NCBI GenBank assembly: GCA_900471605.1
Contig: UCEY01000045.1
Coordinates: 108,761 to 172,760, forward strand
Direction: 5' to 3'
Length of the DNA: 64,000 nt
From: Hyphomicrobiales bacterium
Lineage (GTDB): Bacteria; Pseudomonadota; Alphaproteobacteria; Rhizobiales; Rhizobiaceae
This document shows, piece after piece, positions 61,721 to 64,000 of this stretch. Positions within the stretch are counted from its first letter, which is position 1, and each line of letters starts with the position of its first letter. The translations under genes were made by a program, and so were the position numbers. The notes below the pieces were generated by a model that was given only the letters and a program-made list of their open reading frames with translations, had not been told where the DNA came from and searched no databases.

Positions 61721-62935
61721 ATGCCATATCATATCAGCGGCGCGAGCCTGAAGCGCTATGTCTTCTTCTGGATCGGCGTTCTCATCGTCTTCGTCGTCTT
61801 CCTGTGGTTCTTCCGCTCGATCCTACTTCCCTTCGTCGCCGGCATGGCGCTCGCCTATTTCCTCGATCCGGTGGCCGACTGGCTGGAACGGCGCGGCCTG
61901 AGCCGGCTGATGGCGACGGTGCTGATCCTCGTCGGCTTCGTTCTGGTCTTCGCGCTGTCGCTGATGCTGGTCATACCGATCATCATCAACCAGTTCACCG
62001 AGTTCGCGGCCGCGCTGCCAGGTTATATTTCCCAGCTGCAGCAGATCATATCGAGCCCGGAAAGCTCGTTCCTGCCGCACTGGATCAGCGCCCAGATCGA
62101 GACGGTCAAGCAGAACTTTTCCGAAGTGCTGAGCCAGGGCGCCGGTTTCGTCGGCTCGCTGCTCACCCAGATCTGGAATTCCGGCAAGGCCATCATCGAC
62201 GTGGTGTCGCTTCTGATCGTCACGCCCGTCGTCGCCTTCTACATCCTGCTCGACTGGGACCGCATGGTTGCCAAGGTGGACAGCTGGGTGCCGCGCGACC
62301 AGGTGGCGACGGTCCGCGAGATCGCCCGCGAAATGGATGAATCGGTCGCTGGTTTCATTCGCGGCCAGGGTTCGCTCTGCCTGATCCTCGGCATCTTTTA
62401 TGCGGTCGGCCTGTCGGTCGTCGGTCTGAATTTCGGACTGCTGATCGGTTTCATCGCCGGCATGATCAGCTTCATTCCCTATATCGGCTCGCTGATCGGC
62501 CTGGTGCTTTCGGTCGGCGTGGCGCTGGTGCAGTTCTGGCCGGATTATCCCTGGATTCTCGCCGTCGCCGGCGTCTTCTTCGTCGGCCAGTTCATCGAGG
62601 GCAATATTCTTCAGCCGAAGCTGGTCGGCGAAAGCGTCGGCCTGCATCCGGTCTGGCTGATGTTCGCGCTCTTTGCCTTCGGTGCCATATTCGGTTTCGT
62701 CGGCCTGCTGATCGCCGTGCCGGCCGCCGCCGTGGTCGGCGTGCTTGTCCGCTTCGTGCTGTCGCGGTATCTTGACAGCGACATCTATTACGGCCGGGCG
62801 GCCGTTCTTCCCTGGGAAGAAGCCGAACGGCCGCATGTGCTGGACCATGCCGGAAACGGTGCAGAGGCAACCGCCCCGAACGATCCTCGCACCCCGGATG
62901 ATTCTCAAGCGAATGCCTCGCAGAAGAGCATTTGA
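61721..62935 (+). CDS. AI-2E family (PerM-like) transporter
   Basis: A 404-residue membrane protein of the AI-2E/PerM family with about eight helices. It starts with FWIGVLIVFVVFLWFFRSIL and the typical FVAGMALAYFLDPVADWLE segment, has a central amphipathic domain, and the family signature GMISFIPYIGSLIGLVLS followed by FFVGQFIEGNILQPKLVGE and GLHPVWLMFALFAFG. Members export small molecules or exchange ions; the substrate here is unknown. It precedes hdaA and ppk, a conserved order in Rhizobiales. Confidence 0.9.
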   Translation: MPYHISGASLKRYVFFWIGVLIVFVVFLWFFRSILLPFVAGMALAYFLDPVADWLERRGLSRLMATVLILVGFVLVFALSLMLVIPIIINQFTEFAAALPGYISQLQQIISSPESSFLPHWISAQIETVKQNFSEVLSQGAGFVGSLLTQIWNSGKAIIDVVSLLIVTPVVAFYILLDWDRMVAKVDSWVPRDQVATVREIAREMDESVAGFIRGQGSLCLILGIFYAVGLSVVGLNFGLLIGFIAGMISFIPYIGSLIGLVLSVGVALVQFWPDYPWILAVAGVFFVGQFIEGNILQPKLVGESVGLHPVWLMFALFAFGAIFGFVGLLIAVPAAAVVGVLVRFVLSRYLDSDIYYGRAAVLPWEEAERPHVLDHAGNGAEATAPNDPRTPDDSQANASQKSI

Positions 62936-62942
62936 AAGACCT

Positions 62943-63662
62943 ATGACCGAGACGAGCGAGCGCGAGCGGCGCAGACAGGAACAGTTGCCGCTGCAATTCA
63001 CCCATGATGCGGCGAGAACCCGGGACGACCTTCTGGTTTCCGAACGCCTGGCGGCGGCCGTGGCGATCGTCGACGAATGGCCGGCCTGGCCGTCGCCGGT
63101 CGTCGTACTGGCAGGCCCCGTGGGGTCGGGAAAATCGCACCTGGCGCATATCTGGCGGGAAAAGTCGGGGGCGGCCGACATTCATCCCGTCGCAGGCTCG
63201 AATGCCGCAGCGATCGCCGCCGCAGGCCCGGTCCTGTTCGAAGATGCCGAACGCCGCGGGTTCGACGAGACCGAACTTTTCCACGTCATCAACAGCGTGC
63301 GCGAGAACGGGCACAGCCTCCTGATGACCTCGCGCCTCTGGCCGGTTTCCTGGGGTGTCGTCCTGCCGGATCTGAAATCCCGGTTGAAGGCGGCCACGGT
63401 CGTGGAAATCGGCGAACCGGACGAGGACCTGCTGGCGCAGGTGATCGTCAAGCTGTTCGCCGACCGCCAGCTCTATATCGACGACAAGCTCGTCGGCTAC
63501 ATCGTCAACCGCATGGAACGGTCGCTCGGCGCGGCGCAGACGATCGTCGAGCAGCTGGATCGCCTGGCGCTGGCGCGCGGCACCCGGATCACCCGACCGC
63601 TCGCGGCGGAAGTGCTGAACGATTTGGGGAATTCGGGAACCGGTGCCGGCACGGACGGTTGA
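62943..63662 (+). CDS. hdaA: DnaA regulatory inactivator HdaA
   Basis: HdaA is a DnaA-like AAA+ protein that, with the DNA polymerase clamp, promotes ATP hydrolysis by DnaA and prevents re-initiation. The 239-residue protein has a clamp-binding motif near the N-terminus (QEQLPLQF), the P-loop AGPVGSGKSHLAHIW and a C-terminal helical domain. It lacks the DNA-binding domain of DnaA. It starts 7 bp after the PerM-like gene. Confidence 0.88.
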   Translation: MTETSERERRRQEQLPLQFTHDAARTRDDLLVSERLAAAVAIVDEWPAWPSPVVVLAGPVGSGKSHLAHIWREKSGAADIHPVAGSNAAAIAAAGPVLFEDAERRGFDETELFHVINSVRENGHSLLMTSRLWPVSWGVVLPDLKSRLKAATVVEIGEPDEDLLAQVIVKLFADRQLYIDDKLVGYIVNRMERSLGAAQTIVEQLDRLALARGTRITRPLAAEVLNDLGNSGTGAGTDG

Positions 63663-63730
63663 CTGTGACAGTTCGCTCGTCAAACTGTGGTCGGCCCTTA
63701 GGGTTAGCATGACCAAGGGTTAGCATTGGG

Positions 63731-64000
63731 ATGGATGAGATGGATTCGATCACGACTGAAACGCGCGAGCCCGGCCTGGAGGCGGCCAATACCGACCTCG
63801 ACCTGATGACCAGTCCGGACCGGTTCATCAATCGTGAATTCTCCTGGCTGCAGTTCAATCGCCGCGTTCTCGAGGAGACGCTGAACACCGCCCATCCGCT
63901 TTTGGAGCGCGTTCGCTTCCTGTCGATCTCGGCGGCCAATCTCGATGAATTTTTCATGGTCCGTGTCGCCGGCCTCGAAGGCCAGGTGCGGCAGGGCATC
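63731..64000 (+). CDS. ppk: Polyphosphate kinase, N-terminal fragment (cut by window end)
   Basis: Ppk makes polyphosphate from ATP. The first 90 codons lie in the window. The region SPDRFINREFSWLQFNRRVL and LERVRFLSISAANLDEFFMV is the conserved N-terminus of Ppk1. The start is the ATG at 63731, or the in-frame ATG at 63740; GGG stretches lie just upstream. It follows hdaA by 68 bp. Confidence 0.94.
   Translation, partial: MDEMDSITTETREPGLEAANTDLDLMTSPDRFINREFSWLQFNRRVLEETLNTAHPLLERVRFLSISAANLDEFFMVRVAGLEGQVRQGI

Overview
The window is a chromosomal segment of an alphaproteobacterium, almost certainly a member of the Rhizobiaceae (Rhizobium/Agrobacterium/Neorhizobium group). The evidence is the high GC content, the protein sequences themselves, and several gene orders typical of Rhizobiales: dnaB-alr-radA-cvpA-purF, rpsF-rpsR-DUF2232-rplI, fabD-fabG-acpP-fabF-mltG-yicC-gmk, lptF-lptG-lptD-surA-pdxA-rsmA, uvrC-pgsA-moaD-moaE and purM-purN / perM-hdaA-ppk. 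No tRNA, rRNA, CRISPR array, prophage or insertion sequence was seen.

Layout. 0-12.3 kb (all minus strand): purine synthesis (purF), cvpA, radA, a ParDE-type toxin-antitoxin pair wedged between radA and alr, dnaB, the S6-S18-L9 ribosomal cluster with a DUF2232 membrane protein, a helix-turn-helix protein and an aldo/keto reductase. 12.4-19.0 kb (plus strand): fatty-acid synthesis (fabD, fabG, acpP, fabF) followed by mltG, yicC and gmk. 19.3-21.1 kb: an MFS efflux pump and a small secreted protein. 21.3-29.8 kb (minus): envelope biogenesis, with lipopolysaccharide export genes lptF-lptG-lptD, a SurA-like chaperone, pdxA and rsmA, preceded by a PAP2-type lipid phosphatase. 30.0-32.9 kb: pepA, holC and a polysaccharide-deacetylase lipoprotein.

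33.0-46.9 kb is the more accessory part. It holds three TadE/TadG-like pseudopilin-type proteins, an ABC-F ATPase, a secreted S1-like serine protease, a Crp/Fnr-type regulator beside a protein resembling the rhizosphere protein RhiA, a degenerate GGDEF protein, a glutathione S-transferase, ndk, a CGNR zinc-finger regulator and lipoprotein divergent from an orphan LivH-like permease, and a chemoreceptor. 47.2-50.8 kb returns to core genes (moaE, moaD, pgsA, uvrC). 51.5-64 kb has an Omp25-like outer membrane protein, a second GST, RNase T2, rlmJ, a molybdopterin oxidoreductase coupled to a NudK-like hydrolase, a stand-alone phnM, an Xre-RES toxin-antitoxin pair, purN-purM, an AI-2E/PerM family protein, hdaA and the start of ppk.

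The most interesting non-coding signals are: a perfect 45-bp inverted-repeat pair (REPIN-like) upstream of alr, with a related copy at the window start; a three-hairpin mosaic element between moaD and moaE; a 10-bp inverted repeat over the divergent CGNR/permease promoters, where the CGNR gene appears leaderless; and a compact palindrome over the Xre-RES promoter. No wholly new multi-gene system is obvious. The best candidates for undescribed biology are the CGNR-lipoprotein/permease locus and the Crp/Fnr-RhiA-like locus.
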